DNA from: UBA2882 sp964619485
GTDB lineage: Bacteria; Bacillota; Clostridia; Lachnospirales; Lachnospiraceae
Assembly: GCA_964619485.1 (NCBI GenBank)
Contig: CAZUCI010000060.1
Coordinates: 1 to 19,079, forward strand
Length of the DNA: 19,079 nt
Direction of reading: 5' to 3'
Of this stretch, positions 8,188 through 15,421 are shown piece after piece (within the stretch, counting starts at the first letter, position 1; each line of letters opens with the position of its first letter). The translations under genes and the position numbers were made by a program. The notes below the pieces were generated by a model. That model did no database searches, was not told where the DNA came from, and saw nothing but the letters and a program-made list of their open reading frames with translations.

Positions 8188-8668
8188 AATTCAATGTCCT
8201 TTCAATATGTGATTGTTTGATATTGTTAGGATAGGCCCCAAACCAAAAGGCAATCCATAGGGAAATTATAGCGAAAGTACTATATAAAATCAAGAGAAAA
8301 CAGGACATATTTACGTGCTTTCTTTGCTGAAAAATACAGTGCACGCACACGTAAAAATGGATGGCACGAATATGAATAAAATATGAACGAAATGTGTACA
8401 AAAGTGCACAAAAGAGCACGCCAAAACTGTGAAATAGTAACAAAAAGGGTTAAAGTGTACAAAAAATACAAGAAAACCCTTGCCAATTTGGATAAAATGT
8501 TATAAAGTTAAAAGCGTCGAAGGAAACAGGTTGTGAACAAAATGTACATAATTTGTAACCGAAAGCACATTGACAAATGTGGCATTTAGCCATTGAGCGT
8601 GGCTTTTTATAAATGCAAACTATTAACACACTTATTTTCAAACAATCTTTAGAGGAGGAACAAAGAGA
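8188..8668. promoter_or_regulatory. Control region between cellobiose phosphorylase and sugar importer
   Basis: These 481 bases separate two divergent operons and hold no convincing gene. They contain a clear promoter toward the phosphorylase (8265-8293, minus), three copies of GTGYACAAAA (8394-8403, 8404-8413, 8455-8464), an inverted repeat TTACGTG/CACGTAA (8311-8317 and 8348-8354) and three GTGGC/AGCCA half-sites (8579-8603). Just after the half-sites is a TATAAA (8608-8613) that could be the importer's -10. Its -35 at 17 bases (TTTAGC) is poor, which suggests activator dependence. A TTGACA at 8570-8575 has no -10 at the right distance. AGGAGG (8653-8658) is the importer's ribosome site. 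Confidence 0.6.
8265..8293 (-). promoter_or_regulatory. Sigma-A promoter of cellobiose phosphorylase
   Basis: On the minus strand TTGATT (8293-8288) is followed after 17 bases by a perfect TATAAT (8270-8265). This gives a leader of about 70 bases to the ATG at 8187. Confidence 0.75.
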
Positions 8669-10111
8669 ATGAAAAAGAAATTATTAAGTGTATTACTTTC
8701 TACCGCTTTAGTAGCATCCCTGTTAGCTGGATGCGGAAGCACACCTGCAGCTGAAGAACCAGCAGCTACAGAAGAGACAGCTGAGGAGCCAGCTGCTGAA
8801 GAAGAGACAGAAACAGAGGAGCCAGCAGTAGAAGATACTAACGAAGTAGCTGAAGCTGCAACAATGGAAGCACCTAGCACAGATGGCTGGGATGATTCCA
8901 TGAAGATTTACGCTTACTCCTGGAACGATGAGTTCGGTAGCCGTTTACAGTATGTTTTAGATGCACATCCAGAATATGCTGATTACGTTGAGAACGTAAA
9001 CCTTGGTGTATCCGGAACAGATGGTACATACCAGACAGCTGTTGATACAGCAATGGAAGCTGGAGACAAATATCCTTCTTTGATCGCAGCTGATAATGAT
9101 GTAGCAAAATACTACACAGAGGATGACAGCAAGACAATCGCTTTAGCTGACATCGGTATCACTGATGAAATGTATGCAAATGCATATCAGTATACAAAAG
9201 ATTACGCTACATACAACGGACAGTTAAAAGCTTTAACATGGCAGGCAACACCTGGATGTTTCGCTTATCGTTCAGACATCGCTGAAGAAGTTCTTGGCGT
9301 TTCTGAGCCAGACGATGTTCAGGCATATGTAAGTGATTGGGATACATTCTTTACAACAGCTGATACAATGAAAGCAGCAGGATACAGCATGGTTTCCGGA
9401 CCAGATGATGTTAAATATGCTATCTATGATCAGCAGACACAGCCTTGGGTAACAATCGCTGCAGATGGTTCTGAGACATTATCTCTTGACAGCTCTGTAA
9501 CAGATTACTTCGAGACAGCTAAAAAACTTTACGACGGAGAGTACACAGCAAAAACTTCTATGTGGTCTGACGGATGGTCAGCAAACTTCGAAGGTGATGT
9601 ATTTGGATACTTCGGATGTACATGGTTCGTTTACTGGTGTATGGCTACAACAGAAGACAGCGCTACAAGCACATATGGTGATTGGAGAGTCTGCGCTGGT
9701 CCTGTTTCCTATCATTGGGGCGGAACTTATGTAGCAGTTGGTAAAGACACACCAAACCCAGAATTATGTGCATTCTTAATCTACTCACTTTGCTGTGATT
9801 CCGATATCATGTACACAATCGAAGATGAGACTATGGACTTTGTAAACAACAAAGAAGCTGTAGCTAAGATCATCGCTGACGGTAAAGGTGCTGCTGATAT
9901 CCTTGGTGGACAGAACCCAGTTGAGACTTGGGCAGAAGCTGCTACAAAGATCGACTTAAGCAATGCTACATACTTAGATTCTGCATTAAAGACAATCATG
10001 GACAAAGCATCTGAAGCTTACAACAGTGGTACATATACATCCGCTGAAGAAGCAATTCAGTATGTAAAAGATGAAGTAGCATCTCAGTATGACTACATCA
10101 CTGTAGAATAA
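8669..10111 (+). CDS. Sugar ABC transporter substrate-binding lipoprotein (probable cello-oligosaccharide binder)
   Basis: The 480-aa protein begins with a lipoprotein signal, MKKKLLSVLLSTALVASLLAGC, with the lipidated cysteine at residue 22. An acidic Ala/Glu/Pro/Thr linker of about 45 residues follows and tethers the binding domain outside the membrane. The rest has the look of a family 1 (CUT1-type) extracellular solute-binding protein: an opening beta strand (MKIYAYSWND), many aromatic residues able to stack on sugar rings (several Trp in WSDGWSAN and the TWFVYWC region), and a C-terminal helical end. Two CUT1 permeases follow, and a cellobiose phosphorylase is divergent, so cellobiose or cellodextrin is the likely ligand; this is inference from context. 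Codon use is strongly biased and differs from flanking genes, consistent with high expression. AGGAGG lies 10 bases before the ATG. A strong terminator follows the stop. Confidence 0.85.
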   Translation: MKKKLLSVLLSTALVASLLAGCGSTPAAEEPAATEETAEEPAAEEETETEEPAVEDTNEVAEAATMEAPSTDGWDDSMKIYAYSWNDEFGSRLQYVLDAHPEYADYVENVNLGVSGTDGTYQTAVDTAMEAGDKYPSLIAADNDVAKYYTEDDSKTIALADIGITDEMYANAYQYTKDYATYNGQLKALTWQATPGCFAYRSDIAEEVLGVSEPDDVQAYVSDWDTFFTTADTMKAAGYSMVSGPDDVKYAIYDQQTQPWVTIAADGSETLSLDSSVTDYFETAKKLYDGEYTAKTSMWSDGWSANFEGDVFGYFGCTWFVYWCMATTEDSATSTYGDWRVCAGPVSYHWGGTYVAVGKDTPNPELCAFLIYSLCCDSDIMYTIEDETMDFVNNKEAVAKIIADGKGAADILGGQNPVETWAEAATKIDLSNATYLDSALKTIMDKASEAYNSGTYTSAEEAIQYVKDEVASQYDYITVE

Positions 10112-10144
10112 TTTGATTTATAATTATCTGATTAAGTGATTATG

Positions 10145-10187
10145 CTATGCATCGATATGTTAATGCATATCGGTGCATAGTTTTTTT
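10145..10187 (+). terminator. Intra-operon terminator after the binding-protein gene
   Basis: A 15-bp stem, CTATGCATCGATATG (10145-10159) with CATATCGGTGCATAG (10166-10180), has a single G-T pair, a 6-base loop and a run of seven T (10181-10187). It sits between the binding protein and its permeases. Such partial terminators let the binding protein be made in excess over the membrane parts. Confidence 0.9.
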
Positions 10188-10253
10188 GAAAAGAATTACA
10201 TAGGATATTTACTTGGTGTTTGGTGCTGACAATTACTGATTGGGAGTGATGGC

Positions 10254-11195
10254 GTGAAAAATAAAAAAAATAAAACAGTAGAGTACGGAAAATATGGAAT
10301 GATCTTCCTGGTTCCGTTCTTTGTTACTTTCTTAGTATTTCAATTTTATCCACTGTTATATACAATATTTAAATCTTTTGTCTATGACCAGAAATTTGGA
10401 AGAAATAAGGTTGTTCAGGTTATTGGTTTAGGCAACTATATGAATTATGCTTTTGGTGGCGGTGTCGAGGTTTGGAAAGCAATCCTTGTTACATTAGTCA
10501 TCTGGATTTTGAATTTTATCCCTCAGATTCTTTTATCGCTTCTTTTGGCAGCCTGGTTTACAGACAGCCGAAACAAGTTAAAGGGCCAGGGTGCATATAA
10601 AGTTATTATGTATATGCCAAATATTATTACGGCTGCAACAATCGCCGTTTTGTTCTACAGCTTATTTGACGTACAGGGTTCCATTACCTCTATCCTTGTT
10701 AAATTGGGATGGGCTAAGGATGGAAACATTATGAGTAGAGGATTCTCAGCTCTGTTTGTTATCTCGTTTATTTTGTTCTGGATGTGGTATGGAAATACAA
10801 TGGTTGTTTTGATTGCAGGTATTTTGGGAATCAACCCTGCTTTATATGAAGCCGCCATGGTAGATGGTGCTAATTCAAGACAGCAGTTCTTCAGTATTAC
10901 AATACCTCTGTTAAAACCAATTCTTCAGTTCACATTGGTAACTTCGGCTATTGGTGGTCTGCAGATGTATGATATTCCGCAGCTGTTTAATAACAACAAG
11001 CCTGGTGCTCCACTTGTAACCATTGGAACACAGAGCGTTGAATCAACAAAGACTATCGTTATGCTGATTAAGCAGTACGTTAGTGCCGGTGCATCTCAGA
11101 ACTACGGAAGAGCAGCAACCTACTCCGTAATCCTGTTCATCTTAACATTAGCTGTAAGTTTAGTATTCTATAAGCTTACATCAGAAAAGAATTAA
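10254..11195 (+). CDS. Sugar ABC transporter permease 1 (MalF/UgpA type)
   Basis: This 313-aa integral membrane protein has about six hydrophobic segments, the first near residues 13-35. The EAA loop that contacts the ATPase is present as YEAAMVDGANSRQQFFSITI followed by PLLKP (about residues 199-223). It forms the cytoplasmic membrane channel together with the next gene product. It starts with GTG at 10254, chosen because GGGAG at 10242-10246 is 7 bases upstream and no better ATG exists. It follows the binding protein after a 142-base gap holding the terminator. The next permease starts 15 bases after its stop. No ATPase gene follows, so a shared MsmX/MsmK/UgpC-like ATPase encoded elsewhere is likely needed. 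Confidence 0.92.
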   Translation: MKNKKNKTVEYGKYGMIFLVPFFVTFLVFQFYPLLYTIFKSFVYDQKFGRNKVVQVIGLGNYMNYAFGGGVEVWKAILVTLVIWILNFIPQILLSLLLAAWFTDSRNKLKGQGAYKVIMYMPNIITAATIAVLFYSLFDVQGSITSILVKLGWAKDGNIMSRGFSALFVISFILFWMWYGNTMVVLIAGILGINPALYEAAMVDGANSRQQFFSITIPLLKPILQFTLVTSAIGGLQMYDIPQLFNNNKPGAPLVTIGTQSVESTKTIVMLIKQYVSAGASQNYGRAATYSVILFILTLAVSLVFYKLTSEKN

Positions 11196-11210
11196 GGGAG
11201 GGATGCAAAA

Positions 11211-12059
11211 ATGAAAAAAGTGAGTGGTACTAAAATTTTCAGGTATGTAATCTGCATTTTATTGTGTGCATTAAGTATTTTCCCTTTTTATATTTTGATT
11301 ATTAACTCAACATTGGAATCAAATATTATCAAACAGGGAATTCACATGCTTCCAGGAACACATTTCCTTGAGAACTATGTGAACCTGATTGCAAAATCAA
11401 ATGCAACATCTTCTGTTTCTCTTTGGAGAGCATTGTTAAACAGTTTAATTGTTACTGTTCCTACAACATTGTTACAGATTTATTTTGCTTCATTAACAGC
11501 TTATGCATTAACCGTTTATAATTTCAAATTAAAGAATGTTGCCTGGGGATTTATTTATGCAATTATGATGATCCCTACTCAGGTTTCCATCGTAGGTTTA
11601 ATTAAGGTTTGTTCCATTACACATATGTATGGAACCTATTTACCATTGATTTTACCGGCAATGGCAGCACCTACGACTGTTTACTTTATGAAACAGTATA
11701 TGCAGGGCGGACTTTCCGTTGAGATTATTGAAGCAGCAAGAATTGATGGTGGCAGCGAGTTTGGTATCTTCAATAAGATTGCACTTCCATTATTAAAACC
11801 AGCGATGGCAACTCAGGCAATTTTTGCATTCGTTGCATCCTGGAACAACCTGTATACACCTTCTATTCTGTTAGCAACTGAGCAGCAGAAGGGAACCATG
11901 CCAATGTTCGTTGAAAGCTTGAAATCCAATGATAAAAAGCGTGACTTTGGTGAGATTTATGCAGGTCTGTTAATTACAGTTATTCCAATTTTTGTGGCAT
12001 ACTTATTCTTATCAAAATACATTGTTGCCGGTGTTTCACTTGGTGGTGTAAAAGAGTAA
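11211..12059 (+). CDS. Sugar ABC transporter permease 2 (MalG/UgpE type)
   Basis: This 282-aa integral membrane protein is the second half of the importer channel. The first transmembrane segment covers about residues 9-30 and five more follow. The EAA loop reads IIEAARIDGGSEFGIFNKIA followed by LPLLKP (about residues 175-200), typical of the CUT1 MalG-like subunit. The ATG has AAGGGAGGG (11194-11202) as ribosome site. It is closely spaced with the preceding permease and surely co-translated. The transcript ends in the hairpin at 12108-12160. Confidence 0.92.
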   Translation: MKKVSGTKIFRYVICILLCALSIFPFYILIINSTLESNIIKQGIHMLPGTHFLENYVNLIAKSNATSSVSLWRALLNSLIVTVPTTLLQIYFASLTAYALTVYNFKLKNVAWGFIYAIMMIPTQVSIVGLIKVCSITHMYGTYLPLILPAMAAPTTVYFMKQYMQGGLSVEIIEAARIDGGSEFGIFNKIALPLLKPAMATQAIFAFVASWNNLYTPSILLATEQQKGTMPMFVESLKSNDKKRDFGEIYAGLLITVIPIFVAYLFLSKYIVAGVSLGGVKE

Positions 12060-12107
12060 TATACTTAGAATGTCTGTTGTTAAATGTGAAATTTTTATGA
12101 AAAGATA

Positions 12108-12160
12108 AAATAAAAGTGTAATTGTATGGGGAAAATGCCTGTATGATTGCACTTTTATTT
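12108..12160 (+). terminator. Terminator of the sugar importer operon
   Basis: AAATAAAAGTGTAAT (12108-12122) pairs over 15 bp with ATTGCACTTTTATTT (12146-12160), with one G-T pair, around a 23-base loop. The stem is AT-rich and ends in a T-rich strand. It separates the importer from the foldase-like lipoprotein gene. Confidence 0.7.
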
Positions 12161-12175
12161 CTTAAGAAAGTGTTC

Positions 12176-12181
12176 TATAAT
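12176..12181 (+). promoter_or_regulatory. Candidate -10 element for the lipoprotein gene
   Basis: A perfect TATAAT lies just after the importer terminator and 41 bases before the ATG at 12222. The -35 at 17 bases (TTTTAT, inside the terminator stem) is poor. The position argues for a separate transcript, though weakly. Confidence 0.4.
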
Positions 12182-12221
12182 TAGAGGGCGTTCTAAAATC
12201 AGAAAGGGTTAGAGTATTATT

Positions 12222-13349
12222 ATGGAAAAAAAGTTTCGGAAACGAAAATGCAGTTTGAGGAGAAAGGGATTGACACTGCTTTTGTGTGTGTCTCTTCTGG
12301 GAACCTGTCTTCTGACTGGATGTGGTAAAACGGATGGTACAGAAGCTGTAGAAAGTGAATCTGAAGGTACGGAAAAGAAAACAGATGGTTCAAATCAAAG
12401 CGTAATCCTGTCAATTGAAGATTATGATATAACAATGACAGACTACTATTTGTATTTGATTCAATACTGTTTTAACAATAAATCGGCAGCTGCGTCTGTA
12501 GATGAGAATATGACTAAAACGATTCAGGATGCAACGTTGAAACAGCTGGAGCTTGAGACGGTGGAATATCTGCTTGCACAAAAGACAGAGGGACTGGAAG
12601 TTGCCGACTCGGATATGGAGAAGGCACAGACAATGGCGGACTCCTTTTACAGTCACTTTGGAGAAGAGTTCTTCAAAAATTATGGAATTGAAAAGCAGGA
12701 TGTTATTAATTTGTTTGAAAGACAGACATATATTAATGCTTTATGTAATAAATCCATTTCTGACCTGACAGCTGATTATAAAACACAGTATGCGGACCAG
12801 TATGGTGATTTGAAATTTCATTCTGTCTACTACGCATTGTTCCCAAGTATCCAATATGATGCAGATGGGAATGCAGTGCAGGACGCAGATGGAAAAAATG
12901 TCGCTTTAACAGAGGATGAGATGACCAGCCAGAAGGCTCTTGCACAAGAATTTCAGGCAAAGGCTGCCGCGGGAGAAAAGACCATGGAAGAGCTGGTGGA
13001 TGAGTACAATATTGCATATTGCTCTGGTATAGAGAGAAATTATGATGGTGCTTATGAACAGAGCCTGAACGATGTGGTGTCTGCCATGGCTGAGGGAGAT
13101 ATTTCCGATGTAATTACCACTGAAGCGGGATATATGATTGTGCGTATGGACAAGCTGGATGATCAGGAGTACAAGGCTTATGCAATTGATTATATGGCAG
13201 CACAAAACGCAGAGAAGCTTTTACCAACGATGCAGGAAAACTGGGTTTCACAGTCTGGAATCAGCCAGCTGACACCTAAAGCAGGAACTGTGGAGACTGT
13301 GGATATCAAGGGCTTATGTGAAGAGATGGAAAGCAAGAGCTTATATTGA
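12222..13349 (+). CDS. Foldase-like lipoprotein with PpiC/parvulin-type domain
   Basis: The 375-aa protein has a long, basic lipoprotein signal ending in LLTGC with the lipidated cysteine at residue 34. A Ser/Glu/Thr-rich linker follows. The N-terminal half (about residues 60-185) is helical like the SurA/PrsA chaperone domain. Residues about 190-320 resemble a parvulin peptidyl-prolyl isomerase: SVYYALF strand, a long helix in a charged stretch (TSQKALAQEFQAKAAAGE, MEELVDEYN), then GDISDVITTEAGYMIVRMDK, the hallmark end of the PpiC fold. The active-site residues are not clearly recognisable, so it may be a chaperone without isomerase activity. PrsA-like lipoproteins help secreted proteins fold outside the membrane. 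It sits downstream of a sugar importer but behind a terminator, so a link is not proven. The ribosome site is weak (AAAGGG about 13 bases upstream). Confidence 0.75.
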   Translation: MEKKFRKRKCSLRRKGLTLLLCVSLLGTCLLTGCGKTDGTEAVESESEGTEKKTDGSNQSVILSIEDYDITMTDYYLYLIQYCFNNKSAAASVDENMTKTIQDATLKQLELETVEYLLAQKTEGLEVADSDMEKAQTMADSFYSHFGEEFFKNYGIEKQDVINLFERQTYINALCNKSISDLTADYKTQYADQYGDLKFHSVYYALFPSIQYDADGNAVQDADGKNVALTEDEMTSQKALAQEFQAKAAAGEKTMEELVDEYNIAYCSGIERNYDGAYEQSLNDVVSAMAEGDISDVITTEAGYMIVRMDKLDDQEYKAYAIDYMAAQNAEKLLPTMQENWVSQSGISQLTPKAGTVETVDIKGLCEEMESKSLY

Positions 13350-13359
13350 TAAAGAAGGA

Positions 13360-13391
13360 TTTTGTTACAGTAGAATTTTATTACAGTAGAA
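13360..13391 (+). repeat. Tandem 16-bp duplication upstream of the DUF624 gene
   Basis: TTTTGTTACAGTAGAA (13360-13375) is followed at once by TTTTATTACAGTAGAA (13376-13391), differing in one base. It fills the space between the lipoprotein stop and the ribosome site of the next gene. Confidence 0.9.
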
Positions 13392-13406
13392 AAAGGAGGA
13401 ACATAT

Positions 13407-14159
13407 ATGGAGGAGGAACAGCGCTCAGGTCTTTGGAAGGCATTGGATGTTTTTGGAAATCTGTTTGCATTGAATGTTTTATTTGTGCTTACTAGTATTC
13501 CGATTGTTACAATCGGTGCATCTCTCACAGCACTGTATTCCATGACCTTGAAAATGTTGGAGAATCATGAGAGCTCCATTATGAAGGGGTATTTTCGTGC
13601 CTTTAAAGAAAATTTTAAGAAAGCAACCGGTGCTTGGCTGATTATTCTGGCTATGCTGGCTGCAATCGGGGCAGAATACATTTATATAGGAAATTTTGAA
13701 GGTGGAGCGACTACATTTTATATGATTTTTATGGTTCTTGAATGTGCGTTTTTGGTTTTGGCAGTTCCATTTCTGTTTCCACTGATTGCAAAATTCGAAA
13801 ATTCCTTATGGAATACCTTTAAAAATGCGTTTTTGCTCTCGCTGAGTAATTTGGGCGGATGGATTAAAATCGTTTTAATCTGGGGCGCACCACTTTACTT
13901 TTCTCTGCGCTATTCGGTGATAATTTTAAGCACCTGGTATTTGTGGCTGATTATTATATTTGCTCTTCTGGCATATTGTTCCTCTTTTTCGGTGAGAAAA
14001 GTGTTCAAGCGGGTTGATCAGTCAAAGGATGAAAAGACTCAAAAGCAGCAGAAGGATGAGGAGATGCTTCGTAAACATGCGAATGTACGAAACAGAGCTG
14101 ATTACAATAATCCAATAGAAGAGGATGAAGAGAGTAAGAATCATCAGACAGAGAAATAA
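13407..14159 (+). CDS. DUF624 (YesL-like) membrane protein
   Basis: This 250-aa protein matches the DUF624/YesL family found beside carbohydrate transporter genes in Firmicutes. The N-terminus shows the family signature: a short amphipathic start, then FGNLFALNVLFVLTSIPIVT and GASLTALYSMTLKM. About five hydrophobic segments lie at residues 15-38, 75-95, 100-128, 150-168 and 170-195. The last 55 residues are highly charged and cytoplasmic. The function of the family is unknown. The ribosome site AAGGAGG (13393-13399) is 7 bases before the ATG. Its nearness to the sugar importer fits the usual context of YesL, although a foldase-like gene and a terminator lie between. Confidence 0.85.
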   Translation: MEEEQRSGLWKALDVFGNLFALNVLFVLTSIPIVTIGASLTALYSMTLKMLENHESSIMKGYFRAFKENFKKATGAWLIILAMLAAIGAEYIYIGNFEGGATTFYMIFMVLECAFLVLAVPFLFPLIAKFENSLWNTFKNAFLLSLSNLGGWIKIVLIWGAPLYFSLRYSVIILSTWYLWLIIIFALLAYCSSFSVRKVFKRVDQSKDEKTQKQQKDEEMLRKHANVRNRADYNNPIEEDEESKNHQTEK

Positions 14160-14192
14160 ACATGCAGAAGACTTATTAATAAGAAGGATTAA

Positions 14193-14228
14193 AGGGGAAA
14201 GATCTGGCAAAGGCTCTTTTCTTTTTGA
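14193..14228 (+). terminator. Weak terminator-like hairpin after the DUF624 gene
   Basis: GGGGAAAGA (about 14193-14201) can pair with TCTTTTCTT using several G-T pairs, followed by a T-rich end. It is a poor hairpin, and downstream genes may still be read through. Confidence 0.3.
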
Positions 14229-14266
14229 CATGAAAGGCTTTCAGCGATAAACTGGTAAAAAATAAA

Positions 14267-14668
14267 ATGGGATGTGATAGTTTGGCAATTATTTTAGATG
14301 GCAGCAAAATGAAGGCATACGAGTACTTGCAGATGCTTGGAGAGTATGCTCATTGGGAACAGGAAAAAAGAGACAGTTTATGGGAATACTTTTTAAAGAA
14401 ACAGAAGCTTTATGAGGAATTTGTTTTTTACCTTGAGAATCATGAGCTTCAGGGGACGGTAAATGTCTGTGGTATCACATTACTGGATGTGTATGTTTGG
14501 CAGATGGAGCAATACAATCTGTATCATGATATTGGGAAGAATACTGGTACCTGTAATAAAGAGAGACTGGTATTGGAAAGCTTTTATGTGATGGCGGATC
14601 TGATGGAACGACCGGATTACTATAAAAAGAAAATGAGCCAGGGATCTGGGATGGATCTTTTGGGTTAG
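14267..14668 (+). CDS. Conserved-looking protein of unknown function, 133 aa
   Basis: I do not recognise this protein. It is predicted to be soluble and mostly helical, with no signal peptide, membrane segment or helix-turn-helix that I can see. Aromatic and charged residues are frequent (for example HWEQEKRDSLWEYFLKKQ, EEFVFYLENHE and DVYVWQMEQYNLYHDIG). The start is unsure: ATG 14267 lacks a good ribosome site, while in-frame TTG 14282 has GGGATG 7 bases upstream and ATG 14309 is also possible. It ends 23 bases before the DUF1700 gene and is probably co-transcribed with it. DUF1700 genes often follow a PadR regulator; this protein holds that place but does not look like PadR. Confidence 0.6.
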   Translation: MGCDSLAIILDGSKMKAYEYLQMLGEYAHWEQEKRDSLWEYFLKKQKLYEEFVFYLENHELQGTVNVCGITLLDVYVWQMEQYNLYHDIGKNTGTCNKERLVLESFYVMADLMERPDYYKKKMSQGSGMDLLG

Positions 14669-14691
14669 TAGTTGGAGAGCAGGGTGAATGA

Positions 14692-15147
14692 TTGGAAATG
14701 AGTAAATATGAATTTGTGGAAGGCTTACAGAGAGCACTGACAGGAAAGGTAACAGCAGAAAAATTACAGGAGGTTTCACTGTATTATTCTGATTATATTG
14801 ATGGGCAGATAAACAGTGGAAAAAGCGAGGAACAGGTGCTTGCAGAATTGGGAGATCCCAGACTGCTTGCGAAGACAATTGTGGAGGCCGAGAAACAGAA
14901 AACGGCAGGCACGATAAATGGTGAAAAGGTCGAATGGGAAGAAGCGGGAACGAGCACGGAAAAGCACGGTGAAGGCGTTAAATTTCAAGTGAATAGCTTT
15001 TTGTTCTGGCTGGCAGTTATTTTGATTGTTCTTGTTGTTGCTTCCTTATTTATGGGACTGCTGGGTCTGTTTATTAGATTTGTACTTCCAATTTTGCTCC
15101 CTGTAGCACTGATTTATATGATTATTCGGCATTTTCAGAACAAGTGA
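14692..15147 (+). CDS. DUF1700/HAAS-domain membrane protein
   Basis: The 151-aa protein has the HAAS (DUF1700) layout. A soluble helical N-terminal domain carries the pattern KYEFVEGLQRAL... YYSDYIDGQ... EEQVLAELGDPRLLAKTI (about residues 5-64). A linker follows, then two membrane segments near residues 104-125 and 127-146, and a short basic end. The family is thought to couple a membrane sensor to PadR-type regulation; its real function is not known. I keep TTG 14692 as start because AGGGTGA (14681-14687) is well placed, but ATG 14698, two codons later, is equally possible. The transcript ends at the hairpin at 15162-15191. Confidence 0.8.
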   Translation: MEMSKYEFVEGLQRALTGKVTAEKLQEVSLYYSDYIDGQINSGKSEEQVLAELGDPRLLAKTIVEAEKQKTAGTINGEKVEWEEAGTSTEKHGEGVKFQVNSFLFWLAVILIVLVVASLFMGLLGLFIRFVLPILLPVALIYMIIRHFQNK

Positions 15148-15161
15148 AAAAAAGGACAGTA

Positions 15162-15191
15162 AAATAGCCTATCAGGGGTGATAGGCTATTT
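15162..15191 (+). terminator. Hairpin terminator after the DUF1700 gene
   Basis: AAATAGCCTATCA (15162-15174) pairs perfectly over 13 bp with TGATAGGCTATTT (15179-15191) around a GGGG loop. The T tail is only the end of the stem. The following 160 bases up to the next promoter hold no feature I can name. Confidence 0.7.
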
Positions 15192-15354
15192 ACGGGGAGT
15201 ATAAATAAATACATCAGATCTCGACAGAAAAATTGGGGATTTGCTCTGCCGTAATTAGATTATATTGCATCGGGCACATTTTTTCAAGAGGCAGGTTGAG
15301 AAAAACAGAGAAAAAACACTGTAGTTTTTTGGTAAAATTTAACAAAAGTAAAAA

Positions 15355-15383
15355 GAATATATTTTCTGCGGGTGGAAATACTA
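15355..15383 (+). promoter_or_regulatory. Candidate sigma-F/sigma-G (forespore) promoter
   Basis: GAATA (15355-15359) fits the forespore -35 pattern G-H-A-T-R. After 17 bases, AATACTA (15377-15383) matches the sigma-G -10 CATACTA at six of seven. Read for sigma-F, GGAAATACTA (15374-15383) fits the pattern GGNRANAHTR fully. No comparably good sigma-A promoter is seen. The predicted start of transcription, near 15390, lies about 30 bases before the ATG of the small gene. Confidence 0.5.
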
Positions 15384-15421
15384 GAGATGTAACTAAAAAG
15401 CATCTATAGGAGGAATGAATC

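Noticed and set aside
8570..8575. TTGACA as -35 of the importer promoter
   Set aside because: No acceptable -10 occurs 15-19 bases downstream.
8578..8598. Sigma-54 promoter (TGGCATTTAGCCATTG)
   Set aside because: The GG and GC dinucleotides are not at the required spacing (bases at the -12 place are TT), and no activator gene is near.
8168..8641. Several minus-strand open frames of 60-90 codons in the intergenic region
   Set aside because: They have odd composition (many Phe, Cys, His, Ser), no ribosome sites, overlap each other and cover the promoter region.
5740..12059. A complete cellulose-degradation (PUL-like) locus
   Set aside because: No glycosidase, regulator or ATPase gene is present; only import and phosphorolysis parts are seen.
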